Positions 12,101 through 23,914 of a stretch of 64,000 bases of DNA are shown one piece after another. How positions within the stretch are numbered: position 1 is the first letter of the stretch; every line of letters starts with the position of its first letter. The notes beneath the pieces were generated by a model that was not told the DNA's origin, did no database searches, and saw only the letters and a program-made list of their open reading frames with translations. The stretch is from Rotaria socialis (lineage: Eukaryota; Rotifera; Eurotatoria; Philodinida; Philodinidae): the NCBI GenBank assembly GCA_905331475.1, contig CAJNYU010002348.1:1-64000 (forward strand), read 5' to 3'. The position numbers were made by a program, and so were the translations under genes.

Positions 12101-14343
12101 TGAAAAAGTGAATGCCCCGCAATATAAGGACAAATGAACATCAATAAATATTGTATACTTGATGGCCATGTGATAGTCAATGAATAGATATTATATGCGA
12201 CAAAATAAGTAACAAATGTAAATATAACAGCACGAATATTCGTATTAAATAATTGTGCATTCATAATGCAGAATGATATTAATTGTAAAGCATATGTGGC
12301 ATTGCCCAAAAAAAGAATACCAAAATTAACTGTATTGAAATAAGCATCAGATTTTAATTTTAATTTGTACGCAACGGATAAAAACAGACTTAAAATAAGA
12401 AGATGACTCATTGTTCTAAAATTAAATTAAATATTTTTTGTGAAAACATATGTAGATTTTTTTCATTAGTAATTTCTCACCGCATTGCTTGCGCAATATT
12501 ATTGAGAATAGGTTCAATACCAAGTACTTTAAGAATTTCTTTGACTTTTAAATTTTTTTCTTGAATCAAACTGATCAAAAGGACCAGGTATCTATCAATA
12601 CGAATTCAAATAGATTTATTTCATTATAATTACAATATTTACGGAAGAATAAATACGGCATCAATCATTAACACAAGTGAATTAATTAAAATTGGTTCCG
12701 ATGCTGAAAAGAAATGATATAAAACATATTAGTGAATATTGTTTTTCTCTTACTAAAAAGGAGATCATTGCGATATGGTGTACAAGTCATAAGATTTCGT
12801 TCAAGTTCAAAATGAATTTGCCGATTGGTTTGATATTCCATAAGTAATGAATCAACAAACATTTTTACATCAGTGAATTGCGGTAATTCTGATCCTTTCT
12901 CAGCATTGCCATCAGTTATATTCGAACGATCGGCAATATAAGCTAAGTATTTGAAATAATATTTATTAGAGAATAAACAATTATTGGTGATATACCTGGA
13001 TGTTTATACAATATGAATGATCGATCAATAGGATCATTGGTGATAAAAGTATTGGGTGTTCGAACAATAATATTGTCTAAAAGCAGATAATAAACATAAT
13101 TATTTGATTATAAACTAAGAAATTGTAAAAGAATAATTCTTCAAATACAATTGATACTTGTCAGACTCATATGTTCATTTACTACATATAAAATTTACTT
13201 AAATAAATTACTTGAGTGTAGATTTTTTCAGCACAAATTCAATTCTAGTTAGTTGATTTGTAGTGAATAACATGATAATTTTATTTGGATTACTTTAGCC
13301 CCCTTATAACTTAGAAGGATCTGAGTCTTTACTATTGATTCAACAAATAAAATTACAGGATCACACAACAGAAAATGTACTATCCATCAATAGAGAATCA
13401 TATTGTGTCTGTTTACAGCGGAACAGTTTCTCGTAGATACAATAATCGGAAAGTATCATACTCAAGCCCTGTATAATTCGATGGTTAAAAATGAATACAT
13501 TGGTAACTTTTCCCTGCAATCAATTTCTTTTTTTCTGAAGCTACTTTTTTCTACTGAACTCTTCTTCGTATATTTATCTGATACAATGTAAGAAATCAAT
13601 GATAATTCATCAGTCTGTAATAGATAGATCAACTCACAAGCAAGATTTCGTTCACTTTTTAGGTCAGATGTTGCACTAAAATCCACTATAATTGTATTGA
13701 TAGTTTTGTTTCGCAATAAATGCGTATCAGTTGCATCATCTGAATTTTGACTCCTATAAAATGTACGCGCAGATACGTATATAAATATAGACAATAATAT
13801 AAACTATAAGTTTCTCGCGTGTGCTTTTACATGGATATCAACTTACCAAACGTTTGTATTTACACATTTCAAGGTATTTAAACGTATTTTAGCAAGTTGA
13901 ACAAGTTTGCTAATGTCGCTTCGATCCGGTTCAAAGACAATATTTGTTTTATTGGATATGTCATCGAGACTCTGCTTACTCCAATGAAAATCATTATAAC
14001 TTGGTGGAAATTTAAAGCAATTAAGAAATATATCATTTGATGAAGTTGGCGGAGTATTGAAATCTTGTGAACATTGCTGTTTACTGAAAGTTTCAGGTAC
14101 ACTTCGATCATTGGTTTGTTTTTCGGCCAAACTACTAATTCCATATCGACTCAAAATTAATAATAATATTATGATTATTGGAAATAGAAGTTCGCAAAGT
14201 ATCGTTGGGCAACATTTACAGCATCTTTGTCTGTATGAATAACGAACCGAACGTTGAAGTAATAAGATAAGTTTCTGCGATGATGTAACAGGTTCATATT
14301 CAGTTTCAATTAAATTTTGTCGGCTTGTGTTCATTGACGGCAT
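6105..14343 (-). CDS. ABCA-subfamily full ABC transporter (two TMDs, two NBDs)
   Basis: This multi-exon minus-strand gene encodes about 1.7 kaa, the size of ABCA3-type lipid transporters. Exon 1 (14343-13847) starts MPSMNTSRQN and contains the first membrane span (ELLFPIIIILLLILSRYGI). Further exons at 13753-13638, 13076-12996, 12942-12754, 12703-12643, 12591-12481, 12415-12100 and 12036-11883 join in phase. They carry the extracellular loop, the cytoplasmic EKNLKVKEILKVLGI motif and TMD1. NBD1 (11758-11112, 11050-10852, 10802-10491) has GPNGSGKTT, LSGGMKRRL and LLDEPSSGLDP. A 1.08-kb intron (10490-9411) precedes TMD2, which includes AFYWIFNYLFDIV. NBD2 (about 7260-6105) has Walker A GYNGAGKTT split by an intron, LSGGTKRRL and ILDEPTTGVDP. 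The junction between the exon ending near 9048 and the one starting near 8942 is not in phase with the obvious sites and remains unresolved. Family members move lipids across membranes; the substrate here is unknown. Confidence 0.9.
9411..10490 (-). other. Long intron of the ABCA gene
   Basis: The donor GT (10490-10489) follows codon fragment G of the NBD1 tail, and the acceptor AG at 9412-9411 precedes AT of an Asp codon, so the phases agree. At 1,080 bp this intron is far larger than most in the gene. I see no ORF, TIR or tandem repeat in it that would explain the size. Confidence 0.6.
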
Positions 14344-15903
14344 GGAACGTTATTTATTTTTTTTTTATCAATAACTGTACTTCTATTTATTACATAGTTT
14401 TAATCATGGTATATATACTAAAATTTTAATAGAAAGCTGTTAGAAAGCGTTGATTTTTACTATTCGAAACGAATGTGTTAGTAAACTAGAACTTAACTAA
14501 ATAATGTTAGGTATGTAATTCATAAGATGATATAGACTTTACTGCATACTTGAGCTTAGATGTCACGACGGCAACATTCCGAGCTAATTGTGAATTTCAA
14601 TGTATGTAAGGATGATGCTTGTAATAATTTCTATTCGATGCTCATCAGTGTATCATCGGAAGTCTTAAAACGAGTCAAGTACTCACAGGCCACTATTAAG
14701 TGTGTTGAATTTAGTAGAATTCATCTGAGTTGAATCACATAGTAGCTTTATCATGGATTTTCAATATACTAGTAAATCCTCTATACGTAGAGTTTACCAT
14801 TGAAGAAAAAAAGATATTTGTTGAACTCGATCTTTCAGCATCTATTCGCTTCAAAACTAAAAATTACGGTCAGACTCCTCTAAGCTGAGTACTCTGAATT
14901 CGTTGCACTTTATAGTGATTTTTGACTAGGTGATTCATTTCAAGTCTTATAGTACAAAAATTCTGATTTTTAAATTGAAATTATTACACGAATCAATATT
15001 TCATACACATTGATATACGAATATTTGCGATATCGATTGATTAAAATGTGACTTACAGCTGATTTGAAAATTTTCGTCAAAGATTCTTAGATGAAAATTA
15101 ATTATGTTCACTGTTTTACGACTGAGATTATTAACTACGCAAACTTTTCTTCATCCAATATTTCTTGTTCTTACCATGGCACACGAATGCATTTTAGTTC
15201 TCTTTGTTTCGTTCGTGTGACATCAAAAAAAAATACTACGTTTCTTTTCATAGTCACGATATAACAACATTTTTGTTCAATTCTAATCTGATATTCTACT
15301 ATGGTATAGCCTTGTGAGAATCCTATGACAAAAATGAAATTCATATACGAACCTCTGATGTTTGATCGAAATTTATCTGAAAACTATAATAATTCATATC
15401 ACAAACGCCTAAAAATCGGTAGACATGAGTGATCAAGGGATCAAGCGAAACTGAACTTTCGAAACATTTTACCCAGCCTAATATGTTGAGCGATAATATG
15501 GTGCTGTTAAAATAAGCTTCGAAAAATTCTAAAGATGGCTGAAATGAAAATACGATCGATTTGGTGCTATGCCATTTTGGTTGGGCGCATAAAACAACGA
15601 AAAACTATCTCTTCCTTTGAAAAGACGTAGTCCTACTATAGTCGATGTATGTTGCTTGACAAATAATTCTAAACGTATTTGTCTTATTTGAAAGAAACAA
15701 AAAGAAAATATTGATAAAACGAATAACATGAAATCGAAGAACGGCATTATCTATTTTTAATAGTTTGCTCAGTGACGCCCTCTACTTTACCTTTAGAATT
15801 CATGATTTGATACGTTATCTACGTGCTCATATATCCAAGGATTATTTTCTGATTATGCATTGATAAAGAAAACAATCTACTCGAACTAAATAGCGAATAT
15901 TCA
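14344..15903. other. Divergent intergenic region (ABCA / DUF885)
   Basis: This 1.56-kb AT-rich stretch lies between the start of the minus-strand ABCA gene and the start of the plus-strand DUF885 gene. Both promoters are expected here. The only ORFs are short and unrecognisable (15529-15747 -, 15819-16001 -). No repeat or RNA gene is evident. Confidence 0.5.
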
Positions 15904-18900
15904 ATGTCACTAATTCCAAATTCTTGGCATTGGAAAGAATTAAAATTGGCCTTAACATGTTTGCTATGTTCTTTGCCGATTGTTCTTTTCTTTTTAATCA
16001 ATTTTCATCTTGCAATAATAATATTTATTTTATGGTCAACATTAATTATAAATATTGCGTATTTTAATCCAATTAGTTTAAACATACTTTATGGAAGGTA
16101 ATAGATGATAATACACGATTTGTTATTCGATTAGAAAAACAATTTTCGATTAGGTTTTTCTTTGAATATTTACTTGAGAGACCTGATATTTTATCTCAAC
16201 TTCGGCCACTGTAAGTGTTCATTTTAACAAAAGTATTAAGGCCAAAAACAGAATGCCTATTTTTTCGTTTAGTGGTTTAGATTTATTTAATACACAGTTG
16301 TCCGATTATTCATTATCGTTCGATGAACATGTAGCCAAGCAATTCCTAAAGGAATTCGACTACCTGAAATCATTTAAAAATAAGAAAATGTCTTCTGCTC
16401 AAAAAGAATCATATGATGTCATTGACTATTTCATAAATATGAATTTAAAAAGAGAATATAGTGATGAATTTCGTTATCATAGTTATCTCATCAATCAAAT
16501 GATGGGTCCTCAAACAGAAATAATATCATTTATAGTAAAATATCATCGAATACTAAAATTAAATGATGCTGAAGCTTATCTCATTCGAGTAGAATTCTAT
16601 TGAAAGAATTTTTATTTGGTTTATTTGGTTTTTTCTTTTCAAAGGTACAAAGAATATCAAAGGCATTTGATCAGCTGATTGATCAACAAATAGAACGACG
16701 TCGTAGAAACATCGAGACACCTCGGTTTGTTCTTCAAAGAGTTATTGATGGTCTTCACGCATTTCGTGAACAATTACAAAATGAGCCGAATCACAGGTAG
16801 AAAAAGAAATTGTTTAATCATATTTCATTCGAATTCAATTTATTTGAAGTCCTTTGATGATCTCGTTTATTGAAAACCTCAACGACAGTATTTGTTCGGT
16901 AAATACTACCATGAAAACAAAAATCTATTAGTGGTTTTAATATTTTTAGAATGAAAAACAAAACGAATTAATCAGTCGTTTATTAAAAATTCTTCAAACG
17001 GATGTCCTTGAAGCACATGATCGTTTATTGAATGTTCTTCGTGAAGATTTATCAAATGCTACAACAGATCATGGTCTTTGGAAATTGCCAAATGGTGATA
17101 AATATTACAAACTCTGTTTAGAATTTCATACAACAACAAATATGAGTCCAGATGAAATTTTTGAACTTGGCAAGAAACATGTGGAAAGAATTCAAAATGA
17201 AATGAGAAGGTGAAATAATCCTCTTTTTAACATTAAAATTAAATCGTCACAATCGATATCTGTAAAATACTTTTCAAATAGCTATAAGGGCACAATGTTA
17301 TGTGTATAGAGAAAGGTACAACCATTTAGACATGCGCTCCATTTTATTTTATAGCTACTATGCAGTTAGTTTGAATAATCGTTTCACAAGGAGCAAATTA
17401 AATTTTTTGATCTCTTCCTAGTATAACGTCATTTAACGCTCTTAACTGAAACTCAAGAGATCGTCACACACGAATATTTACCATGTAATCAAACTCCATC
17501 AACTAGGCCTACTTGTTTTATTGAAGTTAAAAATGTTTTCACCATCTTTACGGACAAATTGATGACGTTTTTTTCCAGTAAAAAAGCTGCTGAAGGTTTT
17601 CTTGATCGATAGTAGTTAAACCTACAATATCCTAATATTGATGTATTGTATTAAGCAGATAGAAAGCTATAATTGTTTACCAGGATTTACCGATTACGAT
17701 GATGTTTGAGCACAGTGCATTCATACTGATGAATTCGGTGGTATTCGCCAAAAAAAATGTTGAGGACATTATTGATAGGCTCCAGTAATTTCTAAAAAAA
17801 ACAATGGAAAAAATCAAGTCATTTTTTATAGGATTTTAAAAGAAAAACAAATTGAAAATTGGCATGATTTTCGGGCAAGTATCAATAAATTGGAACATAA
17901 CGTTGATCAAATATATGAAAATGTTGAAGAAAGTCGTGGAAAAATTATTGCTGATTACAGTCAACTCATAGACAATATTGATAATGAAATGCATAGATAT
18001 TTTTCACCTGCATGTCAACCAATAGCAAAATGTACTGTTGAACGTGTACCTAAATTTAAAGAAGCAACATCACCTGGTGCTTATTATTTTCCAGCATCAC
18101 TTGATGGTAAAACACCTGGCACATTTTTTGCAAATCTTCGAAATATTGGCGAAGTCATTAAATTCAAAATGGCTACATTAGCTTATCACGAAGCTGTTCC
18201 AGGCCATCATTTTCAAGTAAAATTTCACATTTAAATACTACGTATTTATTTATGATTTCATTTGAAGATGAGTATTGCTCAATCACTTAAACATCTACCA
18301 ATTTTTCGGCGTATGATTCCATTTACTGCTTATCTGGAAGGATGGGCTTTATATACAGAACAATTAGCAGCAGAAGAAGGCTTTCATAAATCATGGCCTA
18401 GTTATATTGGATACCTTGATGCTCAACTTTTTCGATCATGCCGGTAGGAGTATTCATATCAAAATGTTTGCAATAGGTTTTCTCCTTTTGCACAGGCTTG
18501 TTGTTGACACAGGTATCCATTGGAAACGATGGTCACGTGAACAAGCTATTGATTACATAGTAGTGATTGTTTTAGATGAAATTATATTTTATTTCAAGCA
18601 TATTTTTATATTTCAGGTAGCCAATACATGTATGCAAAAGGAAGAAGCTGTTACAGAAGTAGAACGATATTTTGTATATCCTGGGCAAGCATGCGCTTAT
18701 ATGGTTGGATGTCAAGTCATTTTATCATTACGAGAAAAAGCTCGGTTAGCACTTGGCGATAAATTTGATTTAAAAGAATTTCATGATGGTATAACATGAT
18801 TGAAATAATTTTTGAATAATTAGATAAATATTTATGTTCTTATTTTTTATTTTAGCGGTTTTATTGCATGGTTCATTGCCGTTGAACATATTAGAAAATA

Positions 18901-18941
18901 TTATTGACGAATATATTAAAACAAAAGCTCAGCCAAAGTGA
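15904..18941 (+). CDS. DUF885 family metalloprotease-like protein with N-terminal membrane segments
   Basis: Exon 1 (15904-16097) encodes two hydrophobic segments, suggesting membrane anchorage. Later exons include 16154-16210, 16273-16588, 16645-16796, 16950-17209, 17832-18216, one from about 18268, and others up to TGA at 18939-18941. The downstream product follows the DUF885 family throughout: ERPDILSQLRPL near the N-terminus, HGLWKLPNGDKYYKLCLEFHTT, the zinc-site motif AYHEAVPGHHFQ, TAYLEGWALYTEQLA, RLVVDTGIHWKRWSREQAIDY, EVERYFVYPGQACAYMVG and ALGDKFDLKEFHDGI. These proteins are common in bacteria and are thought to be zincin-like peptidases; the substrate is unknown. Joining 16796 to 16950 breaks the frame. 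A 10-nt microexon at 16889-16898, bounded by AG and GTAAAT, would restore it. Most introns are short, but one of about 620 bp spans 17210-17831. The intron-rich structure shows a resident nuclear gene. Confidence 0.85.
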
Positions 18942-20064
18942 TAAATATTAGTTTCCTAATATGAAGACAATAGCTATGCATTATTTTCGTATAACTTTTT
19001 TTACGTTTAGTTTGAAATAAAATATTTATTTGAAAGTTTACATTGAATGCCTTACAATGAAATCTTAGACACTACGTAATCAACGATTTTTAGTAATCAG
19101 CATTTCTCGGATTAGATAAAGAAAAATCTACCGAACTTTCTTACTTTCATATAGTGCCTAACCAGGAGAACATTTTAATTGATTCATTGTTTTTGAATTT
19201 GAACTTTTTGCAACATAGTGATACCGTATCCTTATTGCATATCTTATTGTACTCTTAGAATATTAAATCGCGGTGAAAATTGAAAGTTCAAAAAGAAACT
19301 ATTTCCGATAAGGACTGGTTTCGTCTAATGGTTCAATTTCGAGGATTAATTTAGCTACTGTTCTTAACCATGACAACAGTATTTGTTTAGAAGCCACTAG
19401 TATATAATTTTTGAATCTTCACAACAACAAATTAAACGACATACACTCCTTATAGGATATTATTTGAGTTTACATGATCTTGACTCACAGCGGAACAATA
19501 AATTAGGAAATTTCGCTTACAATCCCAATCACTTAAGATATATTTGAGGCGTTTTTTGTACATTCCTGTATCATTGTAGATCGAAAAGAAAATTTCTTTA
19601 ATAGCTAATTGAATTTAAAAAAATGAACGTGTTGCTTTCGATGCATATCTTTCGGAAAAAATCATGACCTTCTCCTGAATTGCAACAGTTACATGCAATT
19701 CGAATGGTCATGTATGTTAAACAAATATTAACTAATTTTCATATTTGTACAATAATTGTGCTCAAAGTAATTACATATAATATGTTGTAAATAGTACTGC
19801 AATAGCTTTTGTAACTGTGAAAAACAATGCGAAGATACATAAACCACACAATAGTGTTTATTCTAACATTTTATTTTGTTTGGGCATACTTTGAAAGATA
19901 AGTATAGACATGTTTACTTAGAGAGTATTGTTATTTTGCATTAAAATAGATAAACTTTTGCAATTTATGTTCTTTTTTCTGAAGTAGCCATGATTTTGTT
20001 TCAGAAATATAATAAAATTTAAGAGAACGTTAATTGTAAACAATTACAATAAAAAGAAAAAATT
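18942..20064. other. Convergent intergenic region (DUF885 / Cactin)
   Basis: This 1.1-kb AT-rich stretch lies between two convergent stop codons. A likely AATAAA for the DUF885 transcript occurs at about 19016-19022. Nothing else recognisable was found on either strand. Confidence 0.5.
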
Positions 20065-22656
20065 TTAACGCCGATATTTCCATTTGGAAAAGTTAAACCA
20101 CAGTTGAAAAATATTATTTTGAAATTGGCATCGAAATCCATTTTTATTTGATTGATTCCATTCTTTATTTACAATTTTAAATGCAATATCCTAGATAATT
20201 AAATAAATAAATTTGAATGAATTGGTTTTAAAAATCTTTTTACTTCATATGGTGGTCCAGCATGAAATTTAATAATCAAAAAATCTTTATTATCTTCACA
20301 AGCCATCTATAAATAGAAAGAAAAAATTAATTATCAAAATCAGAAATTCGTAAAAATGCATACTATATCGTATGATGGAGTCGTTGTTTTATCGATCAAA
20401 TTGGGATAGAAGATCTAGAATCAATAGATGTTATATAATGAATCCTTGGCAAAGTGCTTACATTAAATTTATAACCTTGAGCAGTTTTCGGTGGCGGGCT
20501 ATTTTTATCATAGTGTGTTCTATTATATTGATTCCATTCATATCCCTATTGAAGAAGTAATTAGAAACTCTATATAAATCAAAACAAATACTTACAGTAT
20601 GAACTCTATTGGAAAAACGAGGTTTTCTTGGTTGATACTTATCTGACCATATATATTCAACATCGATCGGGACTATACCAATAGTTGTGTCGTTATCTGA
20701 TTCGAACTTTGAAATAAAATCTTGCCAATTGTTTTCCATATCAGTCTAGAATATTAATTAGCATTAAATATTTATAATTAATGATTATTACTTTTATAGA
20801 TCCTGATTTCATAATTGATTGACGTTGTTGTTGCAACATATTGGTATCATCGATTTCATCTATATATTGTTCTTGAATTTCGAAATCAAATTTATCTATA
20901 TTCATTAATGTTGGCGAATAATGAGCTTTGTCATAAGAATGTAAACATTTATCTTCTAAATCTTCGAAGGATTCTGTTTCCTGATCTTTGCTTATAGATA
21001 GTTGTTCATTGTTAATTTTTTTAAATTTTTTTTCTAATAATAACTGATGACGATCCTGAATACGTGATCGAGCCAAACTAATTTTCAATTGAGACAATAA
21101 TGATTCCCAATAAGAAATATCAATATTTTTTCCATCTGCAATTCGTTCACTAAATAAGAAAACGAATCAAGTTATTCTTAAAATTCTTCTATAATTCTAA
21201 CAATAGCTATTTTTAAAGTCAAATATAAGTTGTGCAATACATCTACCATGATTTCCAAGATTACAATAAATATGCATGCTTTCTTTTTTTCTTAAAAATT
21301 TTACAGTGACATATTAGAAATAGTTTTATTTTGAAAAACAATTATAGACAGATTTATAGAATAGGGTGAGCTTCCTGTGCTCCTTTTGCACATGCAGCAC
21401 GGTCAGGTTAAATAACAGAAAGTATATTAGCGCTGATAAAGTGATATCTCCGAGTTGTAAGACATCACGAGTCAAAGGTTTTGAATAAAACAATGTTTTT
21501 CCTTTGTTAAATATTGTATCTCTCGTGAATGCATATCTTCTAGAACATAACTAAGGAAAATAAATATTGTACGAACAGAAAGTAACCATCATAATAGGCA
21601 ATGTCTAATCATAGTGAGGTGTAACGAATGATGCAAGACTCGATTCAGATGTAGTTTACTTCTTGAAGGAGTTCTCTTCTGAGAAACTATAGTGATTAAA
21701 TTCAAAAAATAAAAGTAAATAAAAACAAAACATACTTGATCGATTGTTCAAGCTCTTCCAATTGTCGAGTTGTTTTATTTTTTAATATTTCCAGTATGTC
21801 AGGCATAACAGCTGAATGAACACCATCAGATCGATCTTCGTTATTCGACAAGTGTTTTTTTAATTCATCCTTTACAATTATTTGTATATCGTGCCAATAG
21901 CGTTCATTAAAATTATGTATACTTTGCTGTATATCTTTGTCAATATAATCATGTATATCAGTTAACAGCTCTTCAAGATCTTGTGCTAATAATTTTTTTA
22001 GGTAAGCCAATGGTTCATACAATTCAATATCTAGATTCTCGTTGTGATCTTCAACGTGATAGATAAGTATATCGATTGGTTTTGCACGATTTTCATTGAT
22101 GCGAACTTTAGCACGAAGTAGAGATTGATTGTAAATAAACTTAAAATCGAAAAATGATTTTTAATACATTATTTCTATATTAGATGATTTTCTTACCGAT
22201 GCTTCTTCTTTTGTCAATTGATCATGTTGTTCAACGGCTTTAATACGTTTGAAAATATTTTTTTCTTTTTCACCTTTTAATCTTTGTTGTTCTAATTTTT
22301 CTCTCTCTAACTATAAAAATAATTGATTAGAAATATTTACAAAAAAAATGAGTTTATTTTACCTTATTTTTTTCGATATTTTGCTTTGTGATTGTTTCCA
22401 GCTGCTCAGCAGATATATGTTCCAAGCCTTTTTGTTTTAATTGTTTTTTCCATATAAACAACTCCGTCGATTTGTCGTCAAGAAATAAATTGTTCCTCTC
22501 AGCCATGATTAATAAACTAGCAATTCATCGGCATATCATTGTAAAAATTAACATAGACGCGTTTTGCAATTTGGTTTCGTAAAGTCAGTATATCATATGA
22601 GTCATACCTGCTTTACGTAATTTATTAGCATTTCTATTGGAGAAAGGATTCTTCAT
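20065..22656 (-). CDS. CACTIN: Cactin, spliceosome-associated protein
   Basis: This minus-strand gene has about ten exons. It starts at ATG 22656 (MKNPFSNRNANKLRKA) and ends at TAA 20067-20065. The conserved N-terminal block reads STELFIWKKQLKQKGL, then a charged coiled region, RINENRAKPIDILIYHVED and LYEPLAYLKKL...DLEELLTDI, followed by SYWESLLSQLKISLARSRIQDRHQ. The diagnostic C-terminal domain is spread over small exons: GYEWNQYNRTHYDKNSPPPK, AQGYKFN, IFYPNLIDKTTTPSYDI, ACEDNKDFLIIKFHAGPPYE, DIAFKIVNKEWN and RCQFQNNIFQLWFNFSKWKYRR. The protein ends at the same -YRR as animal Cactins. Cactin acts in pre-mRNA splicing and was first found as a regulator of NF-kB/Cactus signalling. The usual long Arg/Ser-rich N-terminus is absent here; either it is truly short or an upstream exon was missed. 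A ~580-bp intron lies around 21150-21735. Confidence 0.93.
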
Positions 22657-23317
22657 TTTGCGTATTCTTTAGTTTTTATATAGAGTGGTTGATACAAAGA
22701 AATCTGTTTGCGCAAAGCGCCTATACACACACATGCTTCATATTTTGTGACTTTAATACTTTCCATATATCTATCTTGAGCTAGATGTAGAATAACGATC
22801 GATATCTGATTTTTGAATTTGACAGAAAAAGCAAATCGTTCGAAGAGGTGATTGTTTCTAAAATATCGATCGTTCGTAATGAGGAAAATTTTATTCTTAA
22901 AAATAGATTGCCAATTTGTTCGATTGTTCTCAGAGTAATTGCCTATTATTCAGCACTCCGTAAGCAAGAGTAGCAATAAAATAGAAAGAAAGAAAGAAAA
23001 ATAAATTCTTTACGAGTAACATTTCATCGTATTATAAGAAAATGAAATAATGAAGATTCACTTCTGAAAAGTGCCACTGGCAACATACTATACTTTATTT
23101 TATTCATGTTGTTGATAAAGGAATTGTGAAGCTCTCGAATTCACATATAAATTTGCTTCAATCATCTCTTTTCTGCATTCTTCTGATTCACGACATTTAT
23201 TATAAGCTACTTTCTTTAGTTCTGTTTTTTTTATATTTCAAACAAAGTAAACAATATGCATAAAAACTCATATTTCATTCATTGTAGAATTGTTGTACAA
23301 CATAGTCAGTCATAATC
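22657..23317. other. Intergenic region 5' of Cactin
   Basis: This 660-bp AT-rich stretch probably holds the Cactin promoter on the minus strand and upstream sequence of the ORF at 23318 on the plus strand. No ORF, RNA gene or repeat beyond a short AAAG run near 22985 is visible. Confidence 0.4.
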
Positions 23318-23914
23318 ATGGTTTTAGAAGGGAAAGGACAAGCTATTGAACATTTATCCAAAGCACAACTAGAGTTTATAGTTCTCCTGGTCGATGTACA
23401 AAGCAGGGGCATCACCAGAAAAAAATTGTAGGGGATGGGGACTAAGTTGTTAGTCAAAACTATCGTAGGGGAAGCTAAACTTATTTTTTCACAGGATTTT
23501 ATTTTTTCTAGGGGGGGGGGGGGGGAGGCCCTCCATAGACCCCACCTCTCCCCCCGCCATGATTACGCCCCTTGTGCACAGTGGTCTAGCTAAAAGTCTA
23601 GACAGACCAAGAAATGTGTATAGAGTAACATTCGAAAATATAAAAGTTTTACGTGAACATGTAAATCGAATAGCTGATGGTAGTTACTTTGAATATAGTC
23701 AAAGTCCAAAAGGTTTAAAATTCAAAATAGCAGGTGACAATGATGAACAGCTAAGACAAGCTGCTGAAGATGACGAAGTTAAAGATCCAAAGGAAGGTAA
23801 AACTTCTATTGCCATTCTTCATATGAAGGTAATATTGAAGTTCTTGTCGAAATTGATCCTAATGATATTGCTGAAATTATTCAAAGTGTTCCAGACGAAG
23901 AAACGATTACATAA
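23318..23914 (+). pseudogene. Unrecognised ORF split by a MITE-like insertion and a frame break
   Basis: I do not recognise this protein. The first segment (23318-23403) begins MVLEGKGQAIEHLSKAQ. The second (from 23582) continues with VYRVTFENIKVLREHVNRIADG and an acidic stretch (DDEVKDPKEG). The third (23829-23914) reads NIEVLVEIDPNDIAEIIQ and ends in a tidy TAA. Segments 1 and 2 come into the same frame if the 170-bp insertion 23404-23573 plus one copy of its 8-bp duplication is ignored. Segments 2 and 3 are joined in frame if 23797-23828 (32 nt, GT...AG) is skipped, or if one base was lost. The charged, lysine/aspartate-rich composition looks like real coding sequence. Either this is a broken gene, or the insertion and the 32-nt piece are removed as introns. 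cDNA would decide. Confidence 0.5.
23404..23573. mobile_element. MITE-like insertion with imperfect TIRs and 15-G run
   Basis: The left end is CAGGGGCATCACCAG; the right end, read on the opposite strand, is AAGGGGCGTAATCAT. Ten of these 15 positions match, including the AGGGGC core. The flanking 8-mers GTACAAAG (23396-23403) and GTGCACAG (23574-23581) match at 6 of 8 positions, as a diverged target-site duplication would. The interior contains a run of 15 G (23511-23525) and G-rich or C-rich patches foreign to the AT-rich surroundings. TIRs of the AGGGGCGTA type are common among invertebrate DNA transposons. The strongest support is functional: leaving the element out restores a continuous reading frame across the site. 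Confidence 0.6.

Noticed and set aside
13403..13591. Plus-strand ORF inside the ABCA gene
   Set aside because: It is antisense to an intron and exon of the minus-strand gene, has no recognisable motif, and fits a chance frame.
15904..18941. Bacterial contamination as the source of the DUF885 gene
   Set aside because: It has many spliceosomal introns and the same base composition as its neighbours.
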